Assembly: GCA_000277445.1 (NCBI GenBank)
Contig: AJWJ01000128.1
Location: 1-48,306 of the forward strand
DNA from: Polysphondylium violaceum
Lineage: Eukaryota > Evosea > Eumycetozoa > Dictyosteliales > Dictyosteliaceae
Direction of reading: 5' to 3'
DNA: 48,306 nucleotides
This document shows, piece by piece, positions 32,000 to 43,510 of the stretch. A program made the translations under genes and the position numbers. Under the pieces are notes generated by a model. That model was not told the DNA's origin. It saw only the letters and a list, made by a program, of their open reading frames with translations, and searched no databases. Position 1 is the stretch's first letter; every line of letters starts with the position of its first letter.

Positions 32000-32806
32000 T
32001 TAATTCTTTGATTTCTTTTTTGGTTGTTGTGGAGCAGCAGAGGCTTCTCTTTTGTTATTTTTTGGTTGTTCTTTTTGTTTTGGGCTTTGAGCAACTGGTT
32101 GAGCTTTTTGTTGTTTTTTTGGTTGTGGGGCAGCTTCTGGGACTTTTTCGGAAACAGGGGCTTTTTCTTTCTTTTGTGGTTGTTGTTTTTTATTGTTGGC
32201 AGCAGCGGTATCTGGTTTTTGTGGAACTACTTTTGGTTCTTTAATTTCAGTGATTTTACCTTTGGCAGCTTTTTTGATTGGTACCAATTCTGGAATGATC
32301 ATGTCTTCTTCGTCTTCATCTTCATCTTCTTCGTCATCATCAAACATACCTTGGCTATGATCTTCTGAGCAATGTGGATCTTCACAACCATCAAAATCTT
32401 CATCGTCACTCATTTCTTCTTGAGTTTCAAGGTTACCATTTAAACTAATACGATCAATACAACCTTCAGCACCTTTGATGACAAAAGAGACCAAAGAGAA
32501 AGATGAAAAGAGGAGATTTAAATGGACTTGTTCAGTTTTACCTGGTTCAAGGATACAGATTGGGATTTCTCTAACACTGACTTCTTTGTCTTGGTCTTCT
32601 TCTTCTTCTTGTTCTTCTTCGTCATCAAAGTCTTCTTCATCGTCACTATCGGAACCATCTTGAACAACGGCAACAACATAACACTTTTTGGTTCCTTTGC
32701 TATCGGGATGGATGACGGCATGAGTTAAATTGAAAATTTGACCTTCATCAAGATCTAAAAAGATTGGTTCTTCTTTTGAAATTTCAATGCCTAAAAAGTC
32801 CATCAT
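32000..32806 (-). CDS. Nucleoplasmin-like-domain acidic nuclear protein
   Basis: Single exon, 268 residues, start MMDFLGIEISKEEP; the frame continues upstream only without an ATG. Residues 1-130 match the nucleoplasmin-like fold found at the N-terminus of insect and fungal nuclear FKBPs and plant HD2 proteins: FLGIEISKEEP, DEGQIFNLTHAVI, CYVVAVVQDG, an acidic loop (DDEEDFDDEEEQEEEED), then IPICILEPGKTEQVHLNLLFS and SFVIKGAEGCIDRISLNG. A second acidic tract (about 160-185) and a Lys/Gln/Ala/Pro tail follow, ending KKKSKN. No FKBP domain is present, so this is a stand-alone histone-chaperone-like or nucleolar protein. Acidic and basic tracts suggest nucleolar histone or ribosomal-protein binding, an inference. 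Confidence 0.8.
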   Translation of the reverse strand: MMDFLGIEISKEEPIFLDLDEGQIFNLTHAVIHPDSKGTKKCYVVAVVQDGSDSDDEEDFDDEEEQEEEEDQDKEVSVREIPICILEPGKTEQVHLNLLFSSFSLVSFVIKGAEGCIDRISLNGNLETQEEMSDDEDFDGCEDPHCSEDHSQGMFDDDEEDEDEDEEDMIIPELVPIKKAAKGKITEIKEPKVVPQKPDTAAANNKKQQPQKKEKAPVSEKVPEAAPQPKKQQKAQPVAQSPKQKEQPKNNKREASAAPQQPKKKSKN

Positions 32807-33358
32807 TTTGTATTGTATATATGTATATGTATGAGTATGTGTGTTTGAAGATTGAAAAATGAAAATTAAACTATATAAATACCGAAAAAGGGCGCGCGTT
32901 TTTTCAAAATTAAAAAAATTAAAAAAAATGAAAAAAATAAAAAAAACTACTTTCTTCATTTTTACGCATTTTCATCAACTGATAAGTTACGGTTTTCTGC
33001 GGAAAAAAAACTGAGACGAAAATAGTCGGTTCAAAAACTTATTTTTATCAAATTCATATTCTGGAAAAATGGTGAAAGGCTTCAATGTTTAATAATATAT
33101 TGTTGATTTGTTCATGAATAAACATCACTTTAATAATGAGTCATATTCTTTTTTCCAAAGTTTTGAGTGAATTCCTTTATTTCCAATCATTAAAACATTT
33201 TTTTTTTAATATTATATTTATATACAATTTATATATTTATTTATTTAAAGGATATATATGTTGATTCATTTTGATTTTATACTGTTTTTTTTGTTTTAGT
33301 ATTATACTAAAAGGTTTTATATAATATATGGATGGTAGCTGATAATTCAACAAGTGTT
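32807..33358. other. Intergenic region between channel and nucleoplasmin-like genes
   Basis: 552 nt of A+T-rich DNA containing the nucleoplasmin-like promoter (right of the start codon, with a gggcgcgcg patch at 32890-32898) and the 3' flank of the channel gene. No gene seen. Confidence 0.45.
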
Positions 33359-35707
33359 TTAAACACTTGAATTACCTTGTTCACCATTTGATTCATCTGG
33401 TTCCATTAATGGTTGATATACAGGGGATTTATATTGTAATCCATTGTATTCAGTAAAGGCTACTGTTGTATCGGCAAATGATCCAACACCACCATCTTCA
33501 AGAATGGGTTGTTCTTCAGCATTTTCGTATTTGTCCAAAATACCGTTTTGAGATTTGGAGTGGAATTGAGTTTCACAATAGACCCAATAGAGAATAGTAA
33601 ACACTAATGGAATGACGGTAAGATTGCCAAAATAGAATCCATATAAATTGAATGACCCAATCATGAGGATATGGTAAATCAAGAGACCGACCAATGTTCT
33701 TCTGAATGACAATGGATACAAGATACCACCGCCTTGGTAGGATGGAGTGTTGACCCAAATAATGTTGTATTTGGACACCAAGTAGGTGGCGCCAAAGAAC
33801 CACACACCAAAGATAGCGATAAATGGCGAGAGGGTGCAGTAGGCAAGACATAATTGCAAGACGAGGATATTGAATGCATAGGAAGTAGAGTAACCAAAGG
33901 CACCACATTTCTTGGTGGCTTCTCTTTCTCTCTTTGTCTTTGAAAAGAATCTCAATTTCAATTGTCTAATCAACAATGGAATAAATCTACCAATCTTGCC
34001 AAGAGAGGCAGCGGCGGCAATCATTACGAAATTGATCATTTGGAAACTAAGACCACCCAAGGAATTGGCAATTTGACCAACAATGGAGCTTGGGTCCTTG
34101 GCAATGGATTCGATGGATTGGAAAATAGAACCAGCAATGGCAGACACTAAAAAGACGTTGAATACCAAAAAGAGGAAATATTTAGAGAAAACAGACTCAT
34201 CAATCTCGCTGTTGGAGTGGAAACCTTGGGCCTTGCTTACGGCAGTGATGATTGGCACCAAGAGGGCCATGAAAATGATCAAAACTAAATTTGGAAGGAA
34301 ACCTTGAAGGAAACCAGCCAATACAGAGCTCTTGTTGATAATGTCTACCAACCATGAAAAGGCGCTGACTTTGGCCAATGTGCCGAGATTACTAAATCCA
34401 GATAAAAAGGTGACTGGGACAGCCCAAAAGAAGGTGAGGAAAAAGATAAATACACCGACAATGAGTGAACGAATAAAGAATGATTTGCAACCAATGCTGA
34501 CATTGGACCAAAAGACGTCGTTTGGATCTGGTGCATAGTGGGTGCCAAATTCGCATGGATAGTTTGGATCCATAATAGTTTGGACAAATTGTTTGGCGCT
34601 TTGTTTTTGATTGAAAACGACAAAGGCGGCACGTGCGGCAGGCATTTGTTGTTCAGATGCTTGTCTTTCAGTTTCAATTTGTTTGGTCAAATCAGCAATC
34701 TTTTCAGAATAAAATTCAATGGCGGGTCTCTTTTCACCAACGCATCCTAAAAATCCAGTCTTGACCATGGGTGGCTTGGAGCCTGGCTTCTTTTGATCAA
34801 AGAGAGCTCTTTCCAATTTCTTTACAAATACTTCTCTTTGAGAAACAAGCTTCAAAGCAATGGGGGAAGGGTAGTAGAGGGCAACGTCTTTGAGGCCATT
34901 GTTGGGTAAATAAGAGTTCATCACTTGTTTCATTGCGTCCAATTTAAATGAAGACTCGTTGATGTCTTTGATGAGAATGGAGTGGTTTAAAAGACGATTC
35001 TCTTTTTTAAATTGTACTCTTCTTTTGGCATACTCTGAATAGTCACCGTAGGAAAAGAAACATACCACTGCAGTGACAATAAAGGTAAAGACGGTATGAA
35101 CCCACAAGAGATTCGATTCTCTTTCAATGTTACCCATAGAGATGGTAGCTAAACCTACAATTGGATCCACTGGATTGCCTTCATCATCGTTTGGTCTATT
35201 CTCGTTATACTTGCCAACTGCATTGGTTGGATACAACATAATAGCTCCCAAAACCATCAATGTACCACAAATTAAGATATTTGTTTTAACATTTCTTAAA
35301 AACATATAAGCATCCTATTGTGTTGTGTTTATTCAAGGTTAATATCACCATCATATCTCTAAAAACAAAAAAAAAACGAAAAACAAAAAATAAAAAAACG
35401 AACAAAGATCATGTGAGATAAAAATAGATTTTTCATCTATGTTGATATCAAAAGATATACATACTAAACCAGAAGTTTGAATAATTTTTTCATTATCATA
35501 ATTTAAAGTATCTCTAATCCAAGCAAAGAAACCAGTTCTTGGAGAAATTTCTACACCTCTTTGATTGGTTTCATAACGATATTGATAGAATTTCTTGAAC
35601 TTTGTTCTGATAAAACAAAAAATCAAGAGAGAAAGAATTGAAATCACAGTGTTGATAACTAGAGTGACAACAAATGCAGAATCCTGCACCTGATACCTAT
35701 TTGACAT
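33359..35707 (-). CDS. tmem63: OSCA/TMEM63/CSC1-like mechanosensitive ion channel
   Basis: Polytopic membrane protein of the calcium-permeable, stress-gated channel family (RSN1/DUF221 domain). Exons 35707-35465 and 35314-33359 join to 732 residues. An N-terminal hydrophobic segment (FVVTLVINTVISILSLLIF) is followed by the conserved motif reconstructed across the splice, SGLDAYMFLR, which confirms the intron. Two further spans, then the cytosolic loop with RNM-like AAFVVFNQKQSAKQFVQT, then the pore-region cluster of about seven spans (FFLTFFWAVPVTFLSG, FLQGFLPNLVLIIFMALLVP and so on) including YSTSYAFNILVLQLCLAYCTLSPFI. The C-terminal tail is acidic and soluble. Length and topology fit TMEM63 or OSCA. 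Confidence 0.93.
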
Positions 35708-36746
35708 TGTTTTGTGTGTCTTGTAATATTGTTGTGTGCGTAATGTAATATGAACAAATTGATTTTAATTTTTTTTTTTTAGATTTTTTCAAAATGTGTG
35801 AATGTATGAAAATGAAAAAAAAATTAAAAAAACTATATTTATATGTTTCAAATTCTTTAGGAATAAAAAGGTATTATTATTTAATGCAATAACACTCCTT
35901 TACAAGAACATAACAATAATGAAATAAATTATTATTTTTTTTCCAAATAAATAGTTTTTAAAAGGTAATTACAAGTGGTTGGGGGTTGGGGGGTGGGTGA
36001 ATATGATATATATGAAAATATGAAAAATAAAACGAACATTTCTCATATGTGTGCACAATGGAAATATGAACAAAAAAAGGAAAAAAAAAAAAAAAAAAAA
36101 AATTAAAAATAAATTTACCCCCCCCAGAATCTATTGATTTTGATGAATGTGTGTGGTGTCCCTATTCATACAATTCTATTATCAAACTCTGTGAGAATGT
36201 TTAAAAACAACATCGATAAGTTTGTGATAACATCATCATTCACGTATAGCCATTATTAAAGATATATCTTGATCATTTATATTTGAATTGGAATCAAGAT
36301 CATATGATTATTATTGTGAAATTGCCCCTTTTCTTTATCACGGATACCTCTAGCTAGCTAATTGTATGTTTAAGTGTATGTTATCATATTATTGAGTGTG
36401 TTATTATATTATATACTATTTTTGTGGATAGATGATATGATGACGATGTAATAGATGTTTTGGTGATCTATACATAGATATGGTAAATTTTGATTACATA
36501 TCTAGGTGTATCTTTCAAGGTCATCTGGGAGTGATATTATTAAATTCATGAAAGAGGTTGACACCTCACAATACACAAAACAGATGAGCAACACTCCTAA
36601 ATTAATAATACTAAATATAAATCTGAAAAATTTTAAAGTGTATCTTGAAAATACAATCCAGATTAAATAATAATTATTTTTGCAATGTCAATTGATCAAT
36701 AAAGGGTAGCAGGTGTTAACGTTTCAATGTTTTAATTTAAATAATT
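35708..36746. other. Intergenic region upstream of the channel gene
   Basis: 1.04 kb without a gene. A G-rich cluster at 35977-35998 (runs of 5, 6 and 3 G) lies about 270-290 nt upstream of the channel start codon; an A-run at about 36079-36104 and an 8-C run at 36118-36125 follow. The right end is the 3' flank of the tRNA methyltransferase gene. Confidence 0.5.
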
Positions 36747-38741
36747 TTATTCTTTGGCAACTTTTAAAGATCTATCTTGTTCGCTTATTGAATTAGAATC
36801 ATTATTATCATCTTCTCTTTTTCTTTTATCACCTACTATTGATTCTGTAGTTGTATCATTAGAGCTATTATTATTATTATTACTATTACTATTTTCTGTT
36901 GTTGATTGAGCAGCAGTTTTATCATCAGAAGGAGTAATTGAATCTACTCTTTCAAATAATACAACCAATTCACAATTTTCAGTATGAGGGAATAAATCAA
37001 ATGCAATTGCTTTGGTTGGTCTGAAAGGAGTTCCGTGAACAGATTTTGAGATACCTTTACAAAACTTGATTGCATCTTGAACCAACGATGTTTGTTTGCA
37101 TGACACATAGACAAACTTTTTCATTGTTTCAAAACTACGCATTGCTTTAATAACGTCACCGTGAAGACCACTTCTTGGGGGATCGACGATGCCTACATAT
37201 TCTTCATCTTTGCCAAACTTTTTCAAAAGACCTGGCATTGTGTCTTCGGCCTTACCCAAAATATATTCGGCGTTTTCAATGTTGTTCAATGTAGCGTTGG
37301 CAATGGAATCTTGGATGGCGTCTGGAGAGATCTCGAGACCAATGACTTTTTTCACCTTACCAGACACACATTGGCCAATGGTGCCAGTACCACAACAAAC
37401 GTCCAACAAGATGGTGTCTTTGCTGACGTTGGCCCACTCTAAAACCTTGCTGTAGAGAAGTTCGGTGGTTTTGGTGTTTACTTGGAAGAAGGAATTGTAA
37501 GAGACACGGAATTTGCAGCCGAGGAGTTGTTCGTGAATATAGTCTGGACCAAATATAGTTTCGAATGGATGATCCACTGGTGCGGCATTGGATAGACCAT
37601 CGTAGAGTTGGATTGAAAAACTAGTGATTGGGTCGGGGAGGGCAGAGAAATGTTGTTTCATGTCTTGCTTCTCTTTATCAATCTCTTCTTGAGAGAGACC
37701 TTTATGGTTGACTTGAATGGTAGCCATGCTCTCACCGGTGGTGAAATCTCTGACGGTGAGTTGTCTCCAAAATCCAGTGTGTGTTGGTTTATCGTATGGC
37801 TTTCTCGAGTGATTCTTGATATAGTCTTCAAATTGCTTACGAATCTCTAATGACTTCAAGGAGAGAATAGGTGTGTTTTGTGGATTTCCAATGGCAGTGA
37901 CACCATTTCCAGTCTTTCCCAATGCAAATCCTACACATGGAACATTTTCAAGATCATAGCCAATAGTGTATGATGCTTTGTTACGATAGTATTGAGTGGT
38001 AGCAGATGGAATGATTGGTTCCAATGGACATGCAGTCTCTTTACTAAACTTTTCCAACCAAGAGGGTAAATTATGTTCACTATTCTTTCTAATCTCTATT
38101 CTCATCTTTGTCAAGATATCTTTCATTTCTCTTTCTTTTTTCTTTAATTGATCTTGATATTCAATCTTGTGCCATGGACTACAAATATCTTCAACACTCT
38201 TTAATGGTTCAGCTTTAAAGTCTGGATTCTCGTTTCTCTTTTTAGAATTTTCCATTTTATCTTCTTTATCATCTACCTTGAGTTGTTTATTTCCAACTTT
38301 AACTTGTCTAAGTTTTTCTATAATATCTGCTCTTTGTTTTTCATCCTATTATTTATTCATATTAATATTATATCTATAATTTATATACATAACCAATATC
38401 TAGATACTTACTTCATAATTAAGTGAACCATAGGTATCACCAACAATTTTTTTACATTTTTTGTATGTGACTTTATGTTGTTCCAAGAATTTGGTAAATT
38501 TCTTACCATCCATATATTTTGAAAGATTAAATACCATCAATACTTTGGGTTTATTATTATGAACTTCTTCAGTAGTGGTGGTGGTGGTGGTTGGTTCAGT
38601 AGGAGTTGTTATTGTTGGTTCTGTGGTTGTTGTAGTAGTAGGTTCAGTGGATAAAGCGTTATCTTCAGTTTTCATATCCACATCGACTGGAATAGGAGCT
38701 TTTACCTCACTCTCTGGAACTATATTTGTAGTTGTTTCCAT
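36747..38741 (-). CDS. trmt2A: tRNA (uracil-5-)-methyltransferase, TRMT2A type
   Basis: SAM-dependent enzyme making 5-methyluridine at position 54 of tRNA. Exons 38741-38412 and 38345-36747 join to 642 residues. The Thr/Glu-rich N-terminus leads into an RRM-like domain (KVLMVFNLSKYMDGKKFTKF; conserved in animal TRMT2A). The TrmA core follows: NKASYTIG, GFWRQLTVRDFTTG, FRVSYNSFFQVNTKTTELLY, LLDVCCGTGTIG (SAM-binding), IGLEISPDAI, IVDPPRSGLH and FVYVSCKQTS with the catalytic Cys, then FDLFPHTENCELVVLFER. The tail is Ser/Asn-rich and ends in basic/acidic residues with KRKRE (possible nuclear signal). Divergent from the SET-MYND gene, 164 nt away. Confidence 0.94.
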
Positions 38742-38905
38742 TTTCGTAACCTCTTAATATATATCTAAGATCAAAAACAAATGAATGAATATCTTTCGTT
38801 TTTTGAAATGAAAAAAATGATAAAAAAAATAAAAAAAAAAAAAAAAAAAAACGAAAAAAAAAAAAGAACTTTGATGAGGTTTATTATTACTATAGAGAAT
38901 CGAAA
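38742..38905. promoter_or_regulatory. 164-nt bidirectional promoter
   Basis: Separates the start codons of the TRMT2A gene (minus) and the SET-MYND gene (plus). Dominated by A runs at 38818-38869, the usual oligo-T/A element of dictyostelid promoters. The two genes probably share control elements. Confidence 0.6.
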
Positions 38906-40459
38906 ATGACTACAGCAAATTCATTTAAAGATCAAGGAAATAGTTTTTATACAAAAGGGAAATATGAAGATGCAGAGAAACAGTATACCAAAGGTATAGA
39001 GTTACTAAACACTGCCACCACTATTGAGGAAAAGAAATTACTTTCAATTTTGTATTGCAATAGAGCAATGTCAAATATACAATTGAAAAACTATGAATTG
39101 GCATTAGAGGATGCTAAACAGTCGATCTCTAGTTACAACCAATTCCCTAAAGCATATCTCAGAGCTGGTGACGCTTATTTGGCTTTGAAAAAATATAGAG
39201 AAGCAAAGGAAATGTATTTGACTTGCATTAGATATATAACATCATCAGAACCAACTCTGTTGGAACAAGCAACCAATGCACTTCAAAATGCAAAGATGAA
39301 ATTATTTTACGAACCAATCCTCGAAAGTAGACCAGATATGTATGGTAAAGTTGAAATCAAGTATTTGGACTCTGTCAAAGAAAAAGCCCTCTTTGCCAAG
39401 CAAGACATCAAACAGGGCGAAATTGTGTTTTCTGATGAACCTTTTATTCATCATATCAGTAACGATAGTTTTATCAAACATTCAGATTCAATATGTTTTC
39501 ATTGTATTAAATTTATTCAACCAGTTGACCCAGCAGTCAAATGTCCAAATCACTCTATATGTAAATATCAATTTTGCAGTGAAAAATGTATGGAATCAAG
39601 CACAATGTATCATTCACAAGCATGCAATCAAAATGATTTGGATATAGTGAATCAATATAGAGTATCCATCGCCACAGCACCAACTTGTACCCAATTACTC
39701 TTGGCCGAAAGATTGGTTTCTATGATTAGTTATTTATTAAAAACAAAGAAAGCCAAGAATTGTAACTTGGCATTGGGTAGTATTACTCATCTAAAACGCG
39801 GTTCACTTATGAAACAACAACCTTCATTTAATGGTTCAAATTTAGATCAACTTCAACAACAATACACTCCATTACTCAATATATTAAAAGAGACCTATGG
39901 TTTAAAAACCAAAGAAGAATTGGAAAATCAATTATTGGTTGATGAATTTAATAAGTGTAGGTGTTTTCGAATAATTATCTATCTAAAATATTTATATATA
40001 TTAACTTTTAAAATTACTACAAAAATAGTATTCAGCGTAGATTTCTTTGATAACCTTTTAGGAATGATTAATTTTAATTCAACCTCAACTGTAGTTAAAT
40101 CACCTAATCAAGAAATTAATAATAATAACAATAGTAGTAATGGTAATAATAATAAAAATAAAAATAAAAAGAATAGCAATAATAATAGTAATAAAGTGGA
40201 AATTTCAAGTTGGGGAGTTGGTTTATTTCCAATTTTTTCATGTATGAATCATTCATGTTCACCAAATATAGAGATTACAAATGAAATTATTGATGGTGTA
40301 GATTCAGTTAAAATGGTAGTCAAAGCAAAGAAAAACATTCCAATGGGTACTGAAATATTTCATTCATATTGTGATGAAAATTTACCAATTAAACAAAGAC
40401 AATCAATACTTTCCCATCAATATGGATTTAAATGTCAATGTTTAAAATGTAAAAAATAA
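38906..40459 (+). CDS. TPR-SET-MYND (SMYD4-like) putative lysine methyltransferase
   Basis: Putative protein-lysine methyltransferase. Exons 38906-39956 and 40029-40459 give 493 residues; reading through the 72-nt intron gives 517 without a stop. N-terminal TPR repeats (residues 3-125; FKDQGNSFYTKGKYEDAEKQY, LYCNRAMSNIQLKNYELAL, KAYLRAGDAYLALKKYREA) precede the SET domain, which starts near KALFAKQDIKQGEIVFSDEPF. It is interrupted by a MYND zinc finger (CFHC...C...CKYQFCSEKC...H..AC). SET resumes with the catalytic CMNHSCSPN and GTEIFHSYCDENL motifs, then a post-SET CQCLKCKK. An Asn/Lys-rich insertion lies between. Domain order is that of SMYD proteins with TPR at the N-terminus, as in SMYD4. 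Confidence 0.9.
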   Translation: MTTANSFKDQGNSFYTKGKYEDAEKQYTKGIELLNTATTIEEKKLLSILYCNRAMSNIQLKNYELALEDAKQSISSYNQFPKAYLRAGDAYLALKKYREAKEMYLTCIRYITSSEPTLLEQATNALQNAKMKLFYEPILESRPDMYGKVEIKYLDSVKEKALFAKQDIKQGEIVFSDEPFIHHISNDSFIKHSDSICFHCIKFIQPVDPAVKCPNHSICKYQFCSEKCMESSTMYHSQACNQNDLDIVNQYRVSIATAPTCTQLLLAERLVSMISYLLKTKKAKNCNLALGSITHLKRGSLMKQQPSFNGSNLDQLQQQYTPLLNILKETYGLKTKEELENQLLVDEFNKCRCFRIIIYLKYLYILTFKITTKIVFSVDFFDNLLGMINFNSTSTVVKSPNQEINNNNNSSNGNNNKNKNKKNSNNNSNKVEISSWGVGLFPIFSCMNHSCSPNIEITNEIIDGVDSVKMVVKAKKNIPMGTEIFHSYCDENLPIKQRQSILSHQYGFKCQCLKCKK

Positions 40460-40561
40460 AATAATTTAAAAAAAAACACAAGACATATAATTATTTGTTA
40501 TTATTATTATTTAAATAATTTATTTATTATTATTGTTATTTGGAAAAAAGAAAAGTTATTC

Positions 40562-40588
40562 TTATTATTATTATTATTATTATTATTG
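40562..40588. repeat. (TTA)n microsatellite between convergent genes
   Basis: Nine TTA units between the SET-MYND stop and the UPF0652 stop, a convergent pair 160 nt apart. Confidence 0.85.
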
Positions 40589-40619
40589 TTAAATAGAGAT
40601 TTAAAAAAAAAAAACAAAT

Positions 40620-42762
40620 TTAATTAAATGAACCATCAAAACCAGAAAAACCAGCCAATAAAAATATAGAATAATAAGATTTCTTTTCAATTTTTGAACA
40701 CCAATTCCAAGCAGATGTTAAACGACCATCAATACAAGAACCAGCATCGAAAAAGTTATCGGCACCACTACCATCAAAGGCATGTTTAAAGAAATCAGAT
40801 AAAATTAATTTAATCAAGTTTTCTCTACCACCAAAAGCATTTTGAATATAGGTCAAAATGTTTGGATCTTTAATTTTGGGAATAAATTCAATTACAATTA
40901 CAATTGGATTAAGAATTCTAGAGATTTGAGTATACTTGTCAATGAATACCAAAGCATTTGGGACGTTATGATCACCAAGATGAACAACACTGGAACCAAT
41001 CCATTCATTACCAACCTTTTTCTGAGTCTCACGTAAAATTCCACCCATCATTCTACCTACACGTGGAGCTTGTTGAATACGATTTAAACCTTGACCAGTG
41101 TTGCTCAATTGATATCTATTCTCTGACAAAAGATCACATTCGGCCATATACCAGAGTTTAAACATATCGTGTAAAATAAAGTGCCAAAGAGTGAGTGATT
41201 GATAGACATAGTTGTATTGACGTCTGTGATTGTGAGACAAACGAGCACCATTGATACCTGGTTGAAGGGTGAGTGAGAATGCTGGATTGTCAACATGATC
41301 TGGTGAAAAGAATTTCTTGAGCAATACTTTCATCTTTTTAACTGGATCACGATTCTCACGAAGATAAGTGTGATTGTCACAAATAGAGTAGATGCACAAT
41401 TCAATTTCATCGGTGCTTAATTGATTGGAAGAATGTTTTTTTGCTAAATAACGAATGGCCTTTTCTTTTTGTCTAATTTCCGATTGAACTTCATGTCTGG
41501 CTTTGTTGTCGGCAAGAATTTCACGAGTGGCAATTTCCAAATTGGGATCTTCCAATAAACCCAATCCACCTCTTTCTTCGAGATAGAGATAAACGGTTTT
41601 CAATGGTTTAATTAAATTTAATCCATTTAAATTTCTTTTAACTTCTTCATTTGCACCATCTTGTAATAAATGAATCATTTTACCATAATCTGTTCTCATT
41701 TTAGCTGGATTCATAATTTTGTGTCTTCTACCGATTTCAAATACATTTTGGAAAAATTCTTGATTATCACTAAAATCTTTATTTTCAACCAATTGTTGAC
41801 CTTTTTTAAAATCACTAATTATCATCATTATTATTAGTAATGATGTATGTAAAATTAAGAAATTATGTAATTACTACTTACCTAGCTACTAATAAACCAG
41901 AAAGAATTGCACAAATATTTCTAAGTTGTTCATTGATTCTTTTTGATTTTGTACCACTGGTTGGATGAATGATATCAATTTTATCAGTATATTCTGAAAC
42001 GTGAAGAGCAGCTTCTAAAAGACGAAGATCATTTCTCTCTTTAAGAGTAAGACGAATTGGAATAAATTTACTACGTTCTCTAAACCAATCTGCTGAAAGA
42101 GTACGTGCTCCACTTAAAAATGAATCATCTTTATGAATAAAACTTTCTTCTTGTTCTTCATCGTCCTCATGTTGATCTTGAATATTTTCATCATGATCTT
42201 GAATATCTTGATCATGATCGTGTTCATCGTCTCCTTTACGTTTTCTATTAGTATTGAGGGAATTAAATACAGGTGGTGGGATAGATGACTCCATTGTGTT
42301 TCCTTTATACATACTACTAGTAGTTTGTTGATGTTGTTGGTGTTGTTGTTGTTGCTGTTGTTGTTGTTGTTGGTGTTTTTCTTGTAATCTCTTATTATTG
42401 TTATTATCAGTGACAGCATTACCAAGACCTGGATTCTTTGTAATTTTTTCCAATTGATCATAGGAAATCTCTTTATCGCTTGTGTCCTCTAATGTAATGA
42501 CAAACTTGTGTTGCTTACGTTTATCTGTTCTATGGAAAAAGTAACAACACATGTGGCAAAAACTTTCTTGACAAGTATTACAAAATACATCACCAGGTTG
42601 GTCTGTGCATTCAATACACATACCTTCTGGTAAATCATTTACCACCATTTTATCACCATTGTTAATATTATTGTTGTTCTCATCTCCACTACTGTTATCA
42701 TCCTCTTCATCAATGTCATCAAACTCTTGATTATCTAAAATTTTAGCAAGATCTTTATTCAT
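40620..42762 (-). CDS. UPF0652 family protein (B-box zinc finger plus DUF2009)
   Basis: Widely conserved eukaryotic protein of unknown function. Exons 42762-41882 and 41814-40620 join in frame to 691 residues; the intron runs GTAAGT to ATTAG. The N-terminus is acidic. A B-box-like zinc finger at about residues 49-85 has CIECTDQPGDVFCNTC, CHMCCYFFH and a closing His. A Gln/His- and Asp-rich linker follows. The DUF2009 domain then fills the second half: SADWFRERSKFIPIRLTLKE, RINEQLRNICAILSGLLVAS, YGKMIHLLQDG, LQPGINGARLSHNHRRQYNYV, HLGDHNVPNALVFIDKYTQI and AWNWCSKIEKKSYYSIFLL. The start may lie further upstream: an open, in-frame exon at 42836-42918 is annotated separately. Family call secure, N-terminus not. 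Confidence 0.9.
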
Positions 42763-42835
42763 ATCTATATGTATTATTATTATTATTATATTAGTTAAAT
42801 GTGGTGTCTTTGATAAACAATACTATTGATCATAC

Positions 42836-42918
42836 CTGGTTCCCTTCTTTTCTTTGAATTTTTTTGAGGAGCCAAAGGCTTATCTGTAGGATTTGATTTA
42901 AAAAAAGAGCCGAAGAAA
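42836..42918 (-). other. Candidate upstream coding exon of the UPF0652 gene
   Basis: The minus strand here reads FFGSFFKSNPTDKPLAPQK and continues NSKKRREP, then a GTATGA donor at 42835. Splicing to the acceptor at 42765 (ATATAG) creates a GAT codon in frame with the ATG at 42762. The upstream end has an AATAAG acceptor. The only ATG on the minus strand between 42981 and 43510 is at 43449, where ATGTATAC followed by GTATAC would splice in the right phase. If so, the protein gains 31 residues. Confidence 0.5.
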
Positions 42919-43510
42919 CTTATTGTTGCAATATAATTAAATATTAGGTGAAATATCAACCTAATATTAATAACGTTCAAAAATTGAATAATGTTGAAGA
43001 AAACTGATGGGTATAGTAAGTAGCAAAAAGTAGATGGAATGATAGATAAAACTACTACTTTTTTAAGGTGTTGTGTTTTATTTTTTTAATCTACTACTAC
43101 TAATGCTATATTTAATTAGATTTATATTGAGATATTATTGTTATATGTCTGTGTGTGGTGGGGGTGTATGTGGTGTAAATTGGAATATATGTATGTGGTG
43201 TAAACTTGTATAAATATAAATATAATACAAATACAAATAACAATAACAATTAAATCTACGACTATTAGAGTGGCGGGTGATAAATATCAAGTACAATAAT
43301 AAATATCGGTGCAAAAGCAGTCTCAAATTTTTTGAAATTTTTGCGAAAAAAAAAAGAAAAAGAAAAAAAAAAAATTAGAAAAAACAAATTACGTACCGAA
43401 TTGATCTTCAACAACACAAGACAACCTTTTATTATGTATACGTATACATGTATGTTGGTGAATGAGGGAATGAATGTGGTATAGAGTATAAATATAATGT
43501 ATAAGAGGAT
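42919..43510. other. Region between UPF0652 and AFG1-like genes
   Basis: 592 nt with no independent gene. It probably holds the promoter and perhaps a long first intron of the UPF0652 gene. A G-rich patch ggtgggggtgt occurs near 43157-43167. Confidence 0.45.

Noticed and set aside
32024-32368. Hydrophobic Phe/Trp-rich frame on the plus strand
   Set aside because: Complement of the Lys/Gln/Asp/Glu-rich tail of the nucleoplasmin-like protein; not a membrane protein gene.
33573-34750. Several overlapping frames across the channel gene
   Set aside because: Shadows of the conserved OSCA/TMEM63 coding frame; no domain-like sequence or own start context.
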